The notes beneath the pieces were generated by a model. The model saw nothing but the letters and a program-made list of their open reading frames with translations, searched no databases and had not been told where the DNA came from. A program made the translations under genes and the position numbers. A DNA stretch of 64,000 nucleotides from Pseudomonadota bacterium (GTDB taxonomy: Bacteria > Pseudomonadota > Gammaproteobacteria > Burkholderiales > Ferrovaceae), in NCBI GenBank assembly GCA_021796835.1, contig JAKABO010000003.1, forward strand, positions 56,824-120,823. Reading direction: 5' to 3'. This document shows positions 20,290 to 30,237 of this stretch, piece after piece; positions within the stretch are counted from its first letter, which is position 1, and the number at the start of each line of letters is the position of its first letter.

Positions 20290-21045
20290 ATGACACATCT
20301 TTACGACCTCCCGGTCCAGACCCTGCAGTGTTACGTCACGGCCAGTTATCCCTGCAGTTACCTGGAGGGACAGAGCGCACGCTCCCAGGTCGTGACCCCT
20401 GGCCCTCTGATCGACCAGGAGTTGTACAGTGTTCTGGTGGAAAACGGCTTTCGGCGCAGCGGACTTTTTACCTACCGCCCCCACTGTCACCACTGCCGCG
20501 CCTGCATTCCCGTACGGATCCGGGTACAGGATTTCGTCCCGTCGCGCATTCAGCGCCGGGTCTGGAAACGGCACCGGGCCCTGGAGGTACGCTCGCTGCC
20601 CTTGTGTTTCGAACCGGAGCATTTTTCGCTCTATACCCGATACCAGCAGGCACGTCACCGGGAAATCACCCAGGATCGCACCGGGGAAGACCAGTACCGC
20701 CAATTCCTGCTACAATCTTCCCTGCCTACCCGTCTGGTGGAGTTTCGTGAAGCAGGACAGTTGCGCATGGTCAGTTTGATCGATGAACTGGCCCAGGGAC
20801 TTTCTTCGGTTTACACCTTCTATGAGCCGGACATGCCCGGAACTTCCTACGGCACCTATAACATTCTCTGGCAGATCGAGGAATGTCGAAGCCAGCGACT
20901 TCCCTGGCTCTATCTGGGTTACTGGATTCGTTCCTGCACCAAAATGACTTACAAAAGCCGCTTCCAGCCCCTTGAAGCCTGGGTTTCAGGTGCCTGGACT
21001 TCGTTCCCTGAACTGCTCGAATCCCCCGACTCGCCGATACACTGA
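20290..21045 (+). CDS. bpt: Aspartate/glutamate leucyltransferase (Bpt, arginyltransferase-like)
   Basis: This Bpt/ATE1-family enzyme (251 aa) transfers Leu from Leu-tRNA to proteins with N-terminal Asp or Glu, marking them for ClpS-ClpAP. The N-terminal ATE domain shows CSYLEGQSARSQVV and a Cys/His cluster YRPHCHHCRACIPVRI. The C-terminal domain has YEPDMPGTSYGTYNILWQIE and LGYWIRSCTKMTYKSRFQP. The length fits bacterial Bpt. It is followed 9 nt later by pyrD. The usual neighbour aat is not in this window. Confidence 0.93.
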   Translation: MTHLYDLPVQTLQCYVTASYPCSYLEGQSARSQVVTPGPLIDQELYSVLVENGFRRSGLFTYRPHCHHCRACIPVRIRVQDFVPSRIQRRVWKRHRALEVRSLPLCFEPEHFSLYTRYQQARHREITQDRTGEDQYRQFLLQSSLPTRLVEFREAGQLRMVSLIDELAQGLSSVYTFYEPDMPGTSYGTYNILWQIEECRSQRLPWLYLGYWIRSCTKMTYKSRFQPLEAWVSGAWTSFPELLESPDSPIH

Positions 21046-21054
21046 CCCCTCCCG

Positions 21055-22071
21055 ATGCTTTATCCCATTGCGCGCTCCCTGCTGTTTCGCCTCGATCCGG
21101 AAACCGCCCATATCCTGTCCCTGACCGCCCTGGACCAGGCGGCCCGATGCGGTCTGGTCAAACCCGGACACCTGGTTGCCACCCGCCCCCGCACCGTCAT
21201 GGGGCTGACCTTTGCCAATCCGCTGGGAATTGCCGCAGGCCTGGACAAGAACGGAACCTTCATTCAGGGCCTTGCCGCCCTCGGCGTCGGGTTCATCGAA
21301 GTCGGTACGGTCACCCCCCGTCCGCAGGACGGGAACCCCCGTCCCCGTGTCTTCCGCCTCCCGGCGGTGGAAGGATTGATCAACCGCCTGGGGTTCAACA
21401 ATCATGGCGTGGCCGCACTGGTGGAACAGGTCCGCCAGCGACGTCCGTCCGCCCTCCTCGGCATCAATATCGGCAAAAACTTCGATACGCCCCTGGAACG
21501 CGCGGTGGAGGATTACCGCGCCGCACTCGTGGCGGTGGCTCCCCACGCCGATTACGTCACGGTCAATATCTCCTCTCCCAACACTCAAAACCTGCGCCAA
21601 CTGCAGGGCGCCGAGGCCCTGCCCCCGCTCCTGAACGCCCTTCATGAAGAACGACTCCGGCTGGTGGAACGGCTGGGACGTCCCCTGCCCATTGCCATCA
21701 AGATCGCGCCCGACCTCACGCCCGCTGCCCTGACGGAGATTGCCCGGATTCTGGTGGAAGCCCATATGGATGCGGTGATCGCCACCAACACCACGATTGC
21801 CCGGGATCCCGTCCTGCACTTGCCCCATGGGCAGGAAACGGGGGGATTGAGCGGCGCGCCTCTCCATGAAAAATCCCTGGCCGTGGTGGCCCATCTGGCT
21901 CGAACGCTGGACGGGGCCCTGCCCATCATCGGCGTTGGCGGCATCACCAGCGCGGCGCGGGCCCAGGCCATGCTGGCTGCCGGGGCTCAACTGATTCAGG
22001 TCTATACCGGCCTGATCTATCGGGGTCCGGACCTGATCCGCGAGATTCTGGACAGTGACCGTCCGACATGA
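21055..22071 (+). CDS. pyrD: Dihydroorotate dehydrogenase (quinone), class 2
   Basis: This FMN enzyme of the inner-membrane face oxidises dihydroorotate to orotate with quinone as acceptor. The N-terminal amphipathic extension ([19 protein letters not shown]) is the class 2 membrane anchor. Core segments are [49 protein letters not shown] with the catalytic Ser, and [13 protein letters not shown]. The 338-aa length is standard. The stop overlaps the next gene by 4 bp. Confidence 0.96.
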   Translation: MLYPIARSLLFRLDPETAHILSLTALDQAARCGLVKPGHLVATRPRTVMGLTFANPLGIAAGLDKNGTFIQGLAALGVGFIEVGTVTPRPQDGNPRPRVFRLPAVEGLINRLGFNNHGVAALVEQVRQRRPSALLGINIGKNFDTPLERAVEDYRAALVAVAPHADYVTVNISSPNTQNLRQLQGAEALPPLLNALHEERLRLVERLGRPLPIAIKIAPDLTPAALTEIARILVEAHMDAVIATNTTIARDPVLHLPHGQETGGLSGAPLHEKSLAVVAHLARTLDGALPIIGVGGITSAARAQAMLAAGAQLIQVYTGLIYRGPDLIREILDSDRPT

Positions 22072-22316
22072 ATCCCACCCTGGCCACCCGCCGGCAAATT
22101 GCGCTGATCGATGAAACCCGCTGCATCGGTTGCTTCAAGTGTCTGCGCGCCTGTCCCGAGCAGGCCATCGTGGGCGCCGCACGCTGGATGCATACCGTCC
22201 TGCGCGCACTGTGTACCGGTTGTGAAAACTGTCTTCCGCCCTGCCCGGAAAACTGCATTACCTTTTTACCCGCCGCTCCCCTCGATGACTCCTGCCCGAC
22301 GCCAACAACTGTTTGA
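22068..22316 (+). CDS. Small RnfB-like 2[4Fe-4S] ferredoxin
   Basis: This 82-aa protein has two Cys motifs: [12 protein letters not shown] and [15 protein letters not shown]. The surrounding IDETRCIGC...[15 protein letters not shown] is very like the C-terminal ferredoxin part of RnfB/RsxB. The N-terminal membrane and first Fe-S domains of RnfB are missing, so it is a soluble stand-alone form. It overlaps pyrD by 4 bp and nth by 32 bp. Proximity to nth, itself an Fe-S enzyme, is a recurring betaproteobacterial arrangement. Its partner is unknown. Confidence 0.87.
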   Translation: MNPTLATRRQIALIDETRCIGCFKCLRACPEQAIVGAARWMHTVLRALCTGCENCLPPCPENCITFLPAAPLDDSCPTPTTV

Positions 22317-22917
22317 ACGATTGGCGCAGGCCAATCCCCATCCCACCACCGAACTGGTCTGGCACACCCCTTTTCAGTTGCTCCTGGCCGTCCTCCTGTC
22401 GGCCCAGTCCACCGATGTGGGCGTCAACCGGGCCACCGCGCCCCTGTTTCCCACCCTGCAGACTCCGCAGGACTTGCTGGCGCTGGGATCGACGGCCTTT
22501 GAACACGCCATCCGTTCCCTCGGACTGTACCGCACGAAGGCACGCCATGCCCTTGAAATGGCACAACTTCTGGTGGATCGACATGGCGGTCGGGTACCGG
22601 AGACCCGGAAGGAACTGGAAGCCTTGCCCGGCGTGGGACGAAAAACCGCCAATGTCGTCCTCAATACCCTCTACGGCCACCCCACCATCGCCGTGGATAC
22701 CCACGTCTTCCGGGTAGCCAACCGGACCGGACTGGCGCACGGAACCACGCCCCTGGCCGTGGAGCAGGCCCTGTTACGGGCGGTGCCCGAGCCTTTTCTG
22801 CAGCATGCCCACCACTGGCTGATCCTGCTGGGGCGACACGTCTGCCTGGCACGGGCACCACGCTGTGGCGCCTGCCCGATCCAGGATCTCTGTGACACGG
22901 GGAAAACCCGTGTTTGA
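22285..22917 (+). CDS. nth: Endonuclease III (DNA glycosylase/AP lyase)
   Basis: This enzyme excises oxidised pyrimidines and nicks AP sites. The helix-hairpin-helix is [17 protein letters not shown], the catalytic Lys lies in [19 protein letters not shown], and the catalytic Asp in [16 protein letters not shown]. The C-terminal [4Fe-4S] loop is [17 protein letters not shown]. The start at 22285 ([13 protein letters not shown]) gives the normal length of about 210 aa. The track start at 22111 reads through the ferredoxin gene in another frame. The start lies inside the ferredoxin gene. Confidence 0.95.
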   Translation: MTPARRQQLFERLAQANPHPTTELVWHTPFQLLLAVLLSAQSTDVGVNRATAPLFPTLQTPQDLLALGSTAFEHAIRSLGLYRTKARHALEMAQLLVDRHGGRVPETRKELEALPGVGRKTANVVLNTLYGHPTIAVDTHVFRVANRTGLAHGTTPLAVEQALLRAVPEPFLQHAHHWLILLGRHVCLARAPRCGACPIQDLCDTGKTRV

Positions 22918-23347
22918 TCCCAGCCGCGAAGAAGTCCGGAAATTTTTCATGGGTGCCTGGCAGGGCCACCGCAGCGGACGCCTGCTGAGCCCCCTGGAAG
23001 CACTGGCTGCGGAGGTCATTCAACACCACCCCGAATTTCACCCGCTGCTCGAATCGGATTCCGAAGAGACGCTGGCACGCACCTGGGGGCCGGAGGATGG
23101 CGGCATGAATCCCTTTTTACACCTGTCCCTGCATCTTGCCCTTGAAGAACAACTGGGCATCGACCACCCCTCCGGCATCAGCGCCATTTTTCAACGCCTG
23201 TGCCAGACCACCCGCGACGAACACGAGGCCCGTCACCGCCTGCTGGAGTGCCTGGGACAGATCCTGTGGGAAGCCCAACGCCAGGGAACCCCGCCCGACC
23301 AGGAACGTTACCGCCAGTTACTGCAAGCCACCCTGTCCTCCTCCTGA
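22910..23347 (+). CDS. DUF1841 family protein
   Basis: This is a 145-aa soluble protein starting [21 protein letters not shown] at a GTG (22910) behind GGGGAAAA, overlapping nth by 8 bp. The conserved block MNPFLHLSLHLALEEQLGID and the late DEHEARHRLLECLGQILWEAQR are typical of DUF1841, found mostly in beta- and some gammaproteobacteria beside nth. It is His- and Glu-rich in its centre, and the function is unknown. The 3' end overlaps the convergent dnaQ by 30 bp. Confidence 0.85.
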   Translation: MFDPSREEVRKFFMGAWQGHRSGRLLSPLEALAAEVIQHHPEFHPLLESDSEETLARTWGPEDGGMNPFLHLSLHLALEEQLGIDHPSGISAIFQRLCQTTRDEHEARHRLLECLGQILWEAQRQGTPPDQERYRQLLQATLSSS

Positions 23348-24073
23348 CCCTTCGGGCCGCCACAGTCCCCGCCCGCCACTGGCCTGGTCGATACGTTCCA
23401 GTTGGGTGCGGTGGGCTTCCATTTCCACCTCGGTCGCCCGCGCCACGCGCAACCGATGCGCCGAAGCCGAGGCGACGTAACCGGGCATCTGCATCGAACC
23501 CGGCGAGGTTTCTTCGGGCATCAGCAGATTTTCCTGGCCGCGCGTCATGGCCAGATAGACCTCTCCCAGCAATTCGGCATCCAGCAGCGCCCCGTGGAAG
23601 GTGCGGTGGGCATGATCGATGTCGTACCGTTCGCACAGGGCATCCAGACTGTTGCGTTTGCCCGGAAACAGTTCGCGTGCCACCTTGAGGGAATCCACCA
23701 ACACGCCCGCCGGCAGATGCGCCAGCAAGGCAGGTTTTCCCAGCAGACCCAACTCGTGATCGAGAAAACCCAGATCGAAGGCAGCGTTGTGAATCACCAG
23801 ACAGTCCAGGGCCATTCCCCCGGAGGAATCACACAGGAACTCGATGAGACTTTCAGCCACCGCGCCGAAGGGGGGTTTGTCCTTCAAAAAATCCGTCGTC
23901 AGGCCATGTTTTTCCAAAGCGCCCGGATCACTGTCCCGCCCCGGATCGACGTAATGATGCCAGGTACGCGCACGACGCCGGGCAACGATTTCCACCAGGC
24001 CGATTTCCACCAGCCGATGCCCCTGACGCGGATCCAGTCCGGTGGTTTCGGTATCGAGCATCACCCAGCGCAT
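23318..24073 (-). CDS. dnaQ: DNA polymerase III epsilon subunit (3'-5' exonuclease)
   Basis: This is the proofreading exonuclease of the DEDDh family, 251 aa. Exo I is [21 protein letters not shown], Exo II is [16 protein letters not shown] and Exo III is [20 protein letters not shown] probable C-terminal polymerase-binding tail follows. The ATG at 24073 matches DnaQ N-termini and overlaps rnhA by 13 bp. The track's 67-residue extension is rnhA in another frame. The classical rnhA-dnaQ pair is here codirectional rather than divergent as in E. coli. Confidence 0.94.
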   Translation of the reverse strand: MRWVMLDTETTGLDPRQGHRLVEIGLVEIVARRRARTWHHYVDPGRDSDPGALEKHGLTTDFLKDKPPFGAVAESLIEFLCDSSGGMALDCLVIHNAAFDLGFLDHELGLLGKPALLAHLPAGVLVDSLKVARELFPGKRNSLDALCERYDIDHAHRTFHGALLDAELLGEVYLAMTRGQENLLMPEETSPGSMQMPGYVASASAHRLRVARATEVEMEAHRTQLERIDQASGGRGLWRPEGSGGGQGGLQ

Positions 24074-24510
24074 ACCCGCCCCTTTTCTTCCAGACCACGC
24101 CGCGCCAACGCATCGGCCCGTTCGTTCCCCGGATCCCCTGCATGACCCTTGACCCAGTACCAGGAAATCCGGTGACGCTGGGTCGCCTCCCAGAGTATCT
24201 GCCACAAATCGGCATTCCGCACCGGCTTGCGGGCAGAAGTGAGCCAACCATTGCGACGCCAGGCATGAATCCATTCCTGGATCCCCTTCTGGACATATTG
24301 GGAGTCGGTATACAGTTCCACTTCACAAGGCCGGGTCAGGGCAGTCAATCCTTCGATGACGGCCTGCAATTCCATGCGATTATTGGTGGTTTGCGCCTCC
24401 CCCCCCCAGAGTTCGCGCTCCCCGCCCACACTGCGCAACCACACGCCCCAGCCCCCCGGTCCGGGGTTGCCACTGCACGCCCCGTCCGTATAGATTCGAA
24501 CCACACTCAT
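24061..24510 (-). CDS. rnhA: Ribonuclease HI
   Basis: This enzyme degrades RNA in RNA:DNA hybrids. Catalytic residues are visible as Asp in [16 protein letters not shown], Glu in [13 protein letters not shown], Asp in ELYTDSQYV and the final Asp in [12 protein letters not shown]. The basic handle [10 protein letters not shown] is present. Length is 149 aa. The start at 24510 ([11 protein letters not shown]) overlaps the upstream methyltransferase gene by 4 bp. The 667-aa track ORF covering it is an artefactual upstream extension. Confidence 0.96.
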   Translation of the reverse strand: MSVVRIYTDGACSGNPGPGGWGVWLRSVGGERELWGGEAQTTNNRMELQAVIEGLTALTRPCEVELYTDSQYVQKGIQEWIHAWRRNGWLTSARKPVRNADLWQILWEATQRHRISWYWVKGHAGDPGNERADALARRGLEEKGRVCAG

Positions 24511-25310
24511 GACTGGGGCGATACCGGCACCGCTTTGGGGCGAGGCAAGAGAGGGATCACGTTGTCCTGCGCCGAGGAGGATTGTGCTCCTTGCCGACGG
24601 ACCCCCGCACTGCGTACCGCGGCAGCCAGGGAAGGATCCACCACGTTCTGGGGCTGCCAGCGCGGCGTGATCAGGCGCATGGCATGCACCCGCTTGACCG
24701 CCTGCAGCAGATAAATGCCACCGCCCACCCCCCACCAGCGATCGCCCGCTGGCTCCATGAAACGGAAACGGTGCAACCAGCGGGCGCTGGTAAAGGGCGG
24801 CGCGTAAGCGCCAAATCGCCCGCCATCCACCTCGAAACTCAACAAGGCCAGCCAGTCCTTGAGACGGGGGAGACTGATGAAGTGTCCCGACCACGGGGAC
24901 ACCCGTCGGTCCAGGGTGAACAACTGACGGACGCCCCACAGACTGCGCGGATTGAAACCCACGATGACCAATCGCCCCTCGGGGCGCATCACCCGATCCA
25001 CCTCGCGCAACAGGGCGTGAGGATGTTCCGTAAACTCCAGGGCATGGGGCATGACCACGAGATCCAGACTCTGGGTAGCCAGGGGCAGGGCACAGGGTTC
25101 GGCCTGGAGGGTTCCTCCCGGACTCGCGCTCACCGTCATATGATGCGGAATCCGGTTGGTGCGCAACCCGTCCAGATGCGACCAGCCGATCTGCAGCGCA
25201 TTGAAGCCGAAGAGGTTCGCCACCGCCTGATCGAGCATGTCCTGCTCCATCCGGAGCACATACTGCCCCAGGGGAGTCTCGAGCCAAGCGTGCAGGTTTT
25301 TCTGTTCCAT
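24507..25310 (-). CDS. Class I SAM-dependent methyltransferase-like protein with weak motif I
   Basis: This Methyltransf_11-type protein has 267 aa, starting [19 protein letters not shown]. Motif IV-like [20 protein letters not shown] and the post-motif [14 protein letters not shown] are clear. The SAM-binding glycine motif is degraded, reading NALQIGWSH where VLDLGCG would be expected. It regularly sits upstream of rnhA in betaproteobacteria. The substrate is unknown, and SAM binding or activity is uncertain given motif I. It diverges from gloB with only a 37-bp gap. Confidence 0.72.
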   Translation of the reverse strand: MEQKNLHAWLETPLGQYVLRMEQDMLDQAVANLFGFNALQIGWSHLDGLRTNRIPHHMTVSASPGGTLQAEPCALPLATQSLDLVVMPHALEFTEHPHALLREVDRVMRPEGRLVIVGFNPRSLWGVRQLFTLDRRVSPWSGHFISLPRLKDWLALLSFEVDGGRFGAYAPPFTSARWLHRFRFMEPAGDRWWGVGGGIYLLQAVKRVHAMRLITPRWQPQNVVDPSLAAAVRSAGVRRQGAQSSSAQDNVIPLLPRPKAVPVSPQS

Positions 25311-25347
25311 GACAAAATTGTAGTCCAAATCCGGTTCTTTGTGGAAA

Positions 25348-26127
25348 ATGCCTAACTCTTTCTCTATCGTTCCGATCCCCGCCTTCGCCGACAATTACCT
25401 GTGGTTGATCCACAATGACCGCAAGGCGTGGATCGTCGACCCCGGAGAGGCCGCCCCCGTCCTGACCGCCCTTCGGCGCGGTCATCTGGAACTGGAGGGC
25501 ATCCTTCTCACCCATCACCATGCGGACCATTGCGGCGGGGTGGCGGAACTGTGCGCCCACTTTCCCGACCTGACGGTCTATGGCCCTGCGGCAGAAGCCA
25601 TCCCGGGCACGACCCACCCCCTTCGCGCAGGAGACGAGATCTCCCTGACCCCCCTGGGTTTGACCCTGACGGTACTGGAAGTTCCCGGACATACCCTGGG
25701 ACATGTGGCCTATCTGGGCCAGGATTGCCTCTTTTGTGGAGATACCCTGTTTGCGGCCGGTTGCGGTCGAATCTTTGAAGGAACGCCCGCCCAGATGTTT
25801 CACTCCCTGGCGCAACTGGCTGCCCTGCCTGACGAAACCGCCGTCTATTGTGCGCATGAGTACACGGTGTCCAATCTGGCCTTTGCCGCGCGGGTGGACC
25901 CGCACAATCCGGAACTCCAGAACTGGGCAAGGGAGGCTCGGGCTCAACGGGCGCGCGGGGAACCCACCCTGCCCAGCCGGATCGGTCGCGAACGGCGTGC
26001 CAATCCCTTCCTGCGCAGTGCCGATGCCGCCCTGACCCCGGCGCTGGATCATTACCTGGGCCATCCCGTGGGCACCGACCCACTGACTCGTTTCACGGTT
26101 CTACGCGCCTGGAAAAATCAGTGTTGA
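25348..26127 (+). CDS. gloB: Hydroxyacylglutathione hydrolase (glyoxalase II)
   Basis: This metallo-beta-lactamase-fold hydrolase cleaves S-lactoylglutathione to lactate and glutathione. The binuclear metal motif is [12 protein letters not shown] (HxHxDH). Further ligands lie in [13 protein letters not shown] and [17 protein letters not shown], and the final His in [14 protein letters not shown]. Length is 259 aa. The ATG at 25348 is preferred to the track's TTG at 25339. The 3' end overlaps the mltD GTG start by 7 bp. Confidence 0.94.
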   Translation: MPNSFSIVPIPAFADNYLWLIHNDRKAWIVDPGEAAPVLTALRRGHLELEGILLTHHHADHCGGVAELCAHFPDLTVYGPAAEAIPGTTHPLRAGDEISLTPLGLTLTVLEVPGHTLGHVAYLGQDCLFCGDTLFAAGCGRIFEGTPAQMFHSLAQLAALPDETAVYCAHEYTVSNLAFAARVDPHNPELQNWAREARAQRARGEPTLPSRIGRERRANPFLRSADAALTPALDHYLGHPVGTDPLTRFTVLRAWKNQC

Positions 26128-27542
26128 CCCGAATTCCGGTCCTTCTGGCGCTGTTATTCTGGATAGGTCCCGGTTGGGCCCAGGACCCGCTTCCTTCCTC
26201 CCTTTCCTCGCCCACGCCGGCACTCGTGAGCGAAGACGAACCTCAGGATCCCGGCCTGGACGACCTCGATCCGTCCCCCGATCCCGAATTACCCACCCAG
26301 GCCAGCGACCAGGCGCCGCCGGGAGAGGTCTGGGACCGGATCCGCAGCGGATTCGCCCTGCCCGATCTGACGGATGAGCAGGATAGCCGGTTGGTGGCCA
26401 AACAGATTGCCTGGCTTGCCGCCCGCCCGGATTATGTGGAAAGGACCCTCAACCGCAGCCGGATGTACCTCTTTTTCATTGTCAGCGAAGTCCAGCGCCG
26501 GGGCATGCCCACCGAAATCGCGCTCCTGCCTCTGGTGGAAAGCGCCTATAACCCCCATGCCCTGTCACGCAGCCAGGCTTCGGGCATCTGGCAGTTCATC
26601 CCCTCCACGGCCCGTCTCTTCGGCCTGCACAAGGATTGGTGGTACGACGGACAAAAGGATGTGGTCGCCACCACTTACAGCGCTCTGGACTATCTCCAGC
26701 GCCTGTATGACGAATTTCACTCCTGGGACCTGGCGCTGGCAGGCTACAACTGTGGAGAAGGAAAAATCCGTCGCGAAATTGCCTACAACCGTGCCCGCCA
26801 GTTGCCTGTCGACTTTGGTCACCTCAACCTGTCCGACGAAACCCGCAATTATGTCCCCCGTCTTCTGGCCGCCAAGGCCATCGTCCTCTCCCCGGAACAT
26901 TATGGCCTCATCCTTCCGCCCATTCCGGATGAACCTTACTTCTCTTCCATCACCACCCACAAGAAAATCGACACCAAGGTCGCTGCCCAACTGGCGGGCT
27001 TGAGCGTGGACGATTTTCTGATGTTGAATCCCGGTTTCAACCGGCCCCTGATCCAGCTCAGCGCCAACCGAACCACGACGATCCTGGTTCCCGTGTCCGC
27101 CGCCAGTTCCTTCATCGCACATCTGGATGACCCGGACCTCACCCTGGTGTCCTGGCAAACCCGCCAGTTGCAGCGGGGCGAGGCCATCGATCGGGTGGCC
27201 CATGAATACGGAATGAGCGGTGAGGAACTGAAACGCATCAACGGCATTGCGCCCAACCGCAGAATTGCCAGCGGCGGCGTCATTCTGGTCCCCCTTTCAA
27301 AAACGGCGGAAACCGGTTCTTCCGCCCCCCCCGCCGATCTTCCCGCCAGCCCCCCGGAGGCCGAACTCTCGGCTCCCCCCCCGAAGCATCACCCGACCCA
27401 TGGGAAAACCGGCAAAAGCGCCCACCTGTCCCCTACCCCTCATGGCAGGGGCCATTCAAAACAGGGTACCCATGCCAAAGGCACGAAGCGAACTTCCTCC
27501 GCCAGAACCCGGAAGCCTTCGTCTCATGCGCCCGCCCCCTGA
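26121..27542 (+). CDS. mltD: Membrane-bound lytic murein transglycosylase D (MltD-like) with LysM
   Basis: This exported peptidoglycan lytic transglycosylase has 473 aa. The signal peptide is [20 protein letters not shown], with no lipobox Cys visible. The SLT domain has catalytic Glu in LLPLVESAYNPHALS, then SGIWQFIPSTARLFGL and LALAGYNCGEGKI. One C-terminal LysM-like repeat reads RGEAIDRVAHEYGMSGEELKR. The end is a Pro/Lys/His-rich low-complexity tail. The start is GTG inside gloB. The tail overlaps the convergent ABC ATPase gene by 19 bp. Confidence 0.9.
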   Translation: MLTRIPVLLALLFWIGPGWAQDPLPSSLSSPTPALVSEDEPQDPGLDDLDPSPDPELPTQASDQAPPGEVWDRIRSGFALPDLTDEQDSRLVAKQIAWLAARPDYVERTLNRSRMYLFFIVSEVQRRGMPTEIALLPLVESAYNPHALSRSQASGIWQFIPSTARLFGLHKDWWYDGQKDVVATTYSALDYLQRLYDEFHSWDLALAGYNCGEGKIRREIAYNRARQLPVDFGHLNLSDETRNYVPRLLAAKAIVLSPEHYGLILPPIPDEPYFSSITTHKKIDTKVAAQLAGLSVDDFLMLNPGFNRPLIQLSANRTTTILVPVSAASSFIAHLDDPDLTLVSWQTRQLQRGEAIDRVAHEYGMSGEELKRINGIAPNRRIASGGVILVPLSKTAETGSSAPPADLPASPPEAELSAPPPKHHPTHGKTGKSAHLSPTPHGRGHSKQGTHAKGTKRTSSARTRKPSSHAPAP

Positions 27543-29194
27543 GAGGACAGTGGAATACCCTGAGGGACGGCTTTGAGCAACTGCTGGGTATAGGGATGGC
27601 GCGGACGCGCATAGAGGTCTTCCGCGCTCCCCCGTTCCACGACCTGCCCGGCGTACAGAACCAGGATTTCATCGGCCATGAACCGGACCACGGCGAGATC
27701 GTGGGAAATGAACAGCAGGCTGAGGTCGAGTTCGTCCTGCAGATCCCGTAACAGATTCAACACCTGAGCCTGAACCGACACATCCAGGGCAGAAACGGAC
27801 TCGTCACAGATCAGCACGCGCGGATTCACCGTCAGGCAACGCGCAATGGCAATCCGTTGGCGTTGCCCACCGGAGAATTCATGGGGGTAGCGGTTCAGTG
27901 CCCGTTGGTCCAACCCGACGCGCTCCAACCAGCGCACCGCCAGTTCCAGCCGTTCGCCTGCACCGTTCCCCAGCCCCTGAAGCATGAGGGGTTCGGTCAG
28001 CAACTGGGCAACGGTGAAACGCGGGTTGAGGGAGGCAAAGGGATTCTGAAACACCATCTGTACCTGGGCCGGCCGCCCGTTCCTGCATAAGCGGATCTGT
28101 CCCGTGTCGGGGGTCAGGATACCGGCCACTATCCTGGCCAGGGTGGATTTGCCGGAGCCGGATTCGCCCACCACCCCCAGGGTACGTCCGGCCTGCAAGG
28201 TAAACCCAATGGGTTCCAGCGCCTGAAAACGGGCGCGTCGCCAGCCTGAACCCTGAATCACGAAGGACTTGCTGACCCCCGTCACTTCCAGGACCACCGG
28301 CAACGAACCCGACGGACGGGAACCGGAAGAACCCCGGGCGGGCATCAATTCCCCCTGGTCATCGATCATGGGCAAACGCGCAGGCAAATTGCCCAGCGTG
28401 GGACGGCAGGTCAGCAATGCCCGGGTATAGCCATGGCGGGGAGCCACCAGGACTTCGGCGCAGCGCCCCTGCTCCACCACCCGTCCCTGGCGCATCACCA
28501 CCACCTCCTCGGCAATTTCCCCCACCAGCGCCAGGTCATGGGTAATGAACAGAATGGCCATGGACAGTTCGCGCTGCAGTTCCCGTAACAGGGTCATGAT
28601 CTGCCGCTGCACGGTGACATCCAGGGCCGTGGTCGGTTCGTCGGCAATCAGCAACTGGGGATGGGTACTGATCGCCATGGCGATCATGACCCGCTGCTGT
28701 TGGCCCCCGGACAGCTGATGGGGATAAGCGGACAGCCGTGCCGCCGCATTGGCAATGCCCACCTGCGACAGGAGTTCCAGGGAACGTTGGCGTACCTGCC
28801 GCGCGGACTCGATCCCTTCTGCACGGCGCACCGATTCGCCCAGTTGCATTCCGATGGTAAATACCGGATTGAGCGAACCCTGGGGATCCTGAAAGATCAT
28901 CCCCAGGGAACGCCGACGCAGAGCGCGCATGGCCTGAGGAGAGAACTCCAGAAGATTGTTCCCTTCCCACAAAATGCGACTGCGCTCGTGGATATGGGTA
29001 TGGGATTGCGGGAGAAGGCGCAGAATGGAGAGCGCGGTCACCGATTTCCCGCTGCCCGACTCACCCACCAGAGCAACGGTGGCGCAGGGTGGCACGGTAA
29101 AATCGACGCCGCGCACCGCTGCCAGGGGATGATCTCCGGCACGGCGAAAGGTCACCTCGAGGTCACGCACCTCCAGCAAAGGCAAGGGCTTCAC
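27524..29194 (-). CDS. Peptide-type ABC importer, fused dual ATPase
   Basis: This protein of 556 aa has two tandem nucleotide-binding domains, equivalent to OppD and OppF fused (YejF-like). Domain 1 has [20 protein letters not shown] and signature [15 protein letters not shown]. Domain 2 has [20 protein letters not shown] and signature [15 protein letters not shown]. Walker B segments [12 protein letters not shown] and [12 protein letters not shown] are intact. It is the last gene of the four-gene importer operon and overlaps the permease gene by 4 bp. Confidence 0.94.
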   Translation of the reverse strand: MKPLPLLEVRDLEVTFRRAGDHPLAAVRGVDFTVPPCATVALVGESGSGKSVTALSILRLLPQSHTHIHERSRILWEGNNLLEFSPQAMRALRRRSLGMIFQDPQGSLNPVFTIGMQLGESVRRAEGIESARQVRQRSLELLSQVGIANAAARLSAYPHQLSGGQQQRVMIAMAISTHPQLLIADEPTTALDVTVQRQIMTLLRELQRELSMAILFITHDLALVGEIAEEVVVMRQGRVVEQGRCAEVLVAPRHGYTRALLTCRPTLGNLPARLPMIDDQGELMPARGSSGSRPSGSLPVVLEVTGVSKSFVIQGSGWRRARFQALEPIGFTLQAGRTLGVVGESGSGKSTLARIVAGILTPDTGQIRLCRNGRPAQVQMVFQNPFASLNPRFTVAQLLTEPLMLQGLGNGAGERLELAVRWLERVGLDQRALNRYPHEFSGGQRQRIAIARCLTVNPRVLICDESVSALDVSVQAQVLNLLRDLQDELDLSLLFISHDLAVVRFMADEILVLYAGQVVERGSAEDLYARPRHPYTQQLLKAVPQGIPLSSQGAGA

Positions 29195-30231
29195 GAGTTC
29201 AACCTCGGATCGAGCGCATCCCGCAGGGCATCAGTCAGCAAACTCGAGGCGGTGACAAAAACGGCCATGGCCACCGTGGTGACCACCAGTTGCCACCACT
29301 TACCCAGGATCAGTTCGTTCTGCGCCTCGTTCAACATGCTGCCCCAGGATACCGAACTGACCGGGACGCCAAACCCCAGAAAACTGAGAATCACCTCCGA
29401 TTTGATGAACCCCACCAGATTCTGGGAAAACTGGACCAGGACCACGTGACCGACATTGGGCAGGATATGTACCCACACACGCCGCCCATGGGAAGCGCCC
29501 AGGGCACCGGCAGCCAGCACATATTCCCGGGTGCGATGCTTCATGTATTCGGCCCGGACCAGGCGAAAAACCCCGGTCCATCCCGTCAGACCGAGAATCA
29601 GGATGAGGGTGCCCACCCCTTTCTGCTGAAGTACGGCAGCCACCGCAAAAACCAGCAACAGGTAGGGAATGGAGGTCAATACACCATAAAAACCATTCAA
29701 CAGGTCATCAACGACCCGCCCGTAATAACCCGCCAGAGCGCCCAGGACGGTCCCGATCAGGGTGGCCACGAAAGCCGCCACCAGCCCCACCCAAACCGAG
29801 GTCTGGGTCCCCTTGAGCACCTTTTGCCCCACGTCCCTGCCCCATTTGTCCGCACCGAAAGGCAGGGTCAGGCGATACGACACAGGCTCGGGCTGGATCC
29901 GCTGTGCAGCGGCCCGCGCTTCACTCCAGAGCGGCTCCAGCGGATCGGTCCAACCATACAGGGGAACGACCAGGGTGCGATCCCAGGCCTCTCCGGCTGG
30001 CAGGGTCACCCGATTCGCGGCAGAGACGAACCAGGTCGGCGGCGCATAATTGACGGCTACCGGGTCGTTCCAGCGCGTTCCCAGCCAACCGGCCAGCACC
30101 ATCCCCACCAGTACCAGATAAAATGTCACCACCCCCAGGGAAATGCGCCCCACCGGATCCCGCCACAGGCGGCGCAGGGCGAGGCTCCAGGCACTCTCAG
30201 AACGCATCGATGAATCCATTTGTACCGTCAT
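29191..30231 (-). CDS. Peptide-type ABC importer permease (OppC/YejE-like)
   Basis: This inner-membrane permease has 346 aa. It has an N-terminal transmembrane helix (GVVTFYLVLVGMVLAGWLGT), then a long periplasmic loop (about residues 60-115), then the binding-protein-dependent transport domain. That domain carries the EAA-type loop EYVLAAGALGASHGRRVWVHILPN and ILSFLGFGVPVSSVSWGSML. The periplasmic insertion is also seen in YejE-type subunits. It lies 6 nt after the partner permease. Confidence 0.9.
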   Translation of the reverse strand: MTVQMDSSMRSESAWSLALRRLWRDPVGRISLGVVTFYLVLVGMVLAGWLGTRWNDPVAVNYAPPTWFVSAANRVTLPAGEAWDRTLVVPLYGWTDPLEPLWSEARAAAQRIQPEPVSYRLTLPFGADKWGRDVGQKVLKGTQTSVWVGLVAAFVATLIGTVLGALAGYYGRVVDDLLNGFYGVLTSIPYLLLVFAVAAVLQQKGVGTLILILGLTGWTGVFRLVRAEYMKHRTREYVLAAGALGASHGRRVWVHILPNVGHVVLVQFSQNLVGFIKSEVILSFLGFGVPVSSVSWGSMLNEAQNELILGKWWQLVVTTVAMAVFVTASSLLTDALRDALDPRLNS

Positions 30232-30237
30232 TCCGTC

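Noticed and set aside
22111-22284. N-terminal extension of endonuclease III
   Set aside because: The Cys-containing stretch is the ferredoxin gene read in another frame; nth homology begins at MTPARRQQ.
24511-26064. Upstream part of the 667-aa minus-strand ORF joined to RNase HI
   Set aside because: The extension is out of frame with the methyltransferase and gloB genes, which are supported by motifs; rnhA starts at 24510.
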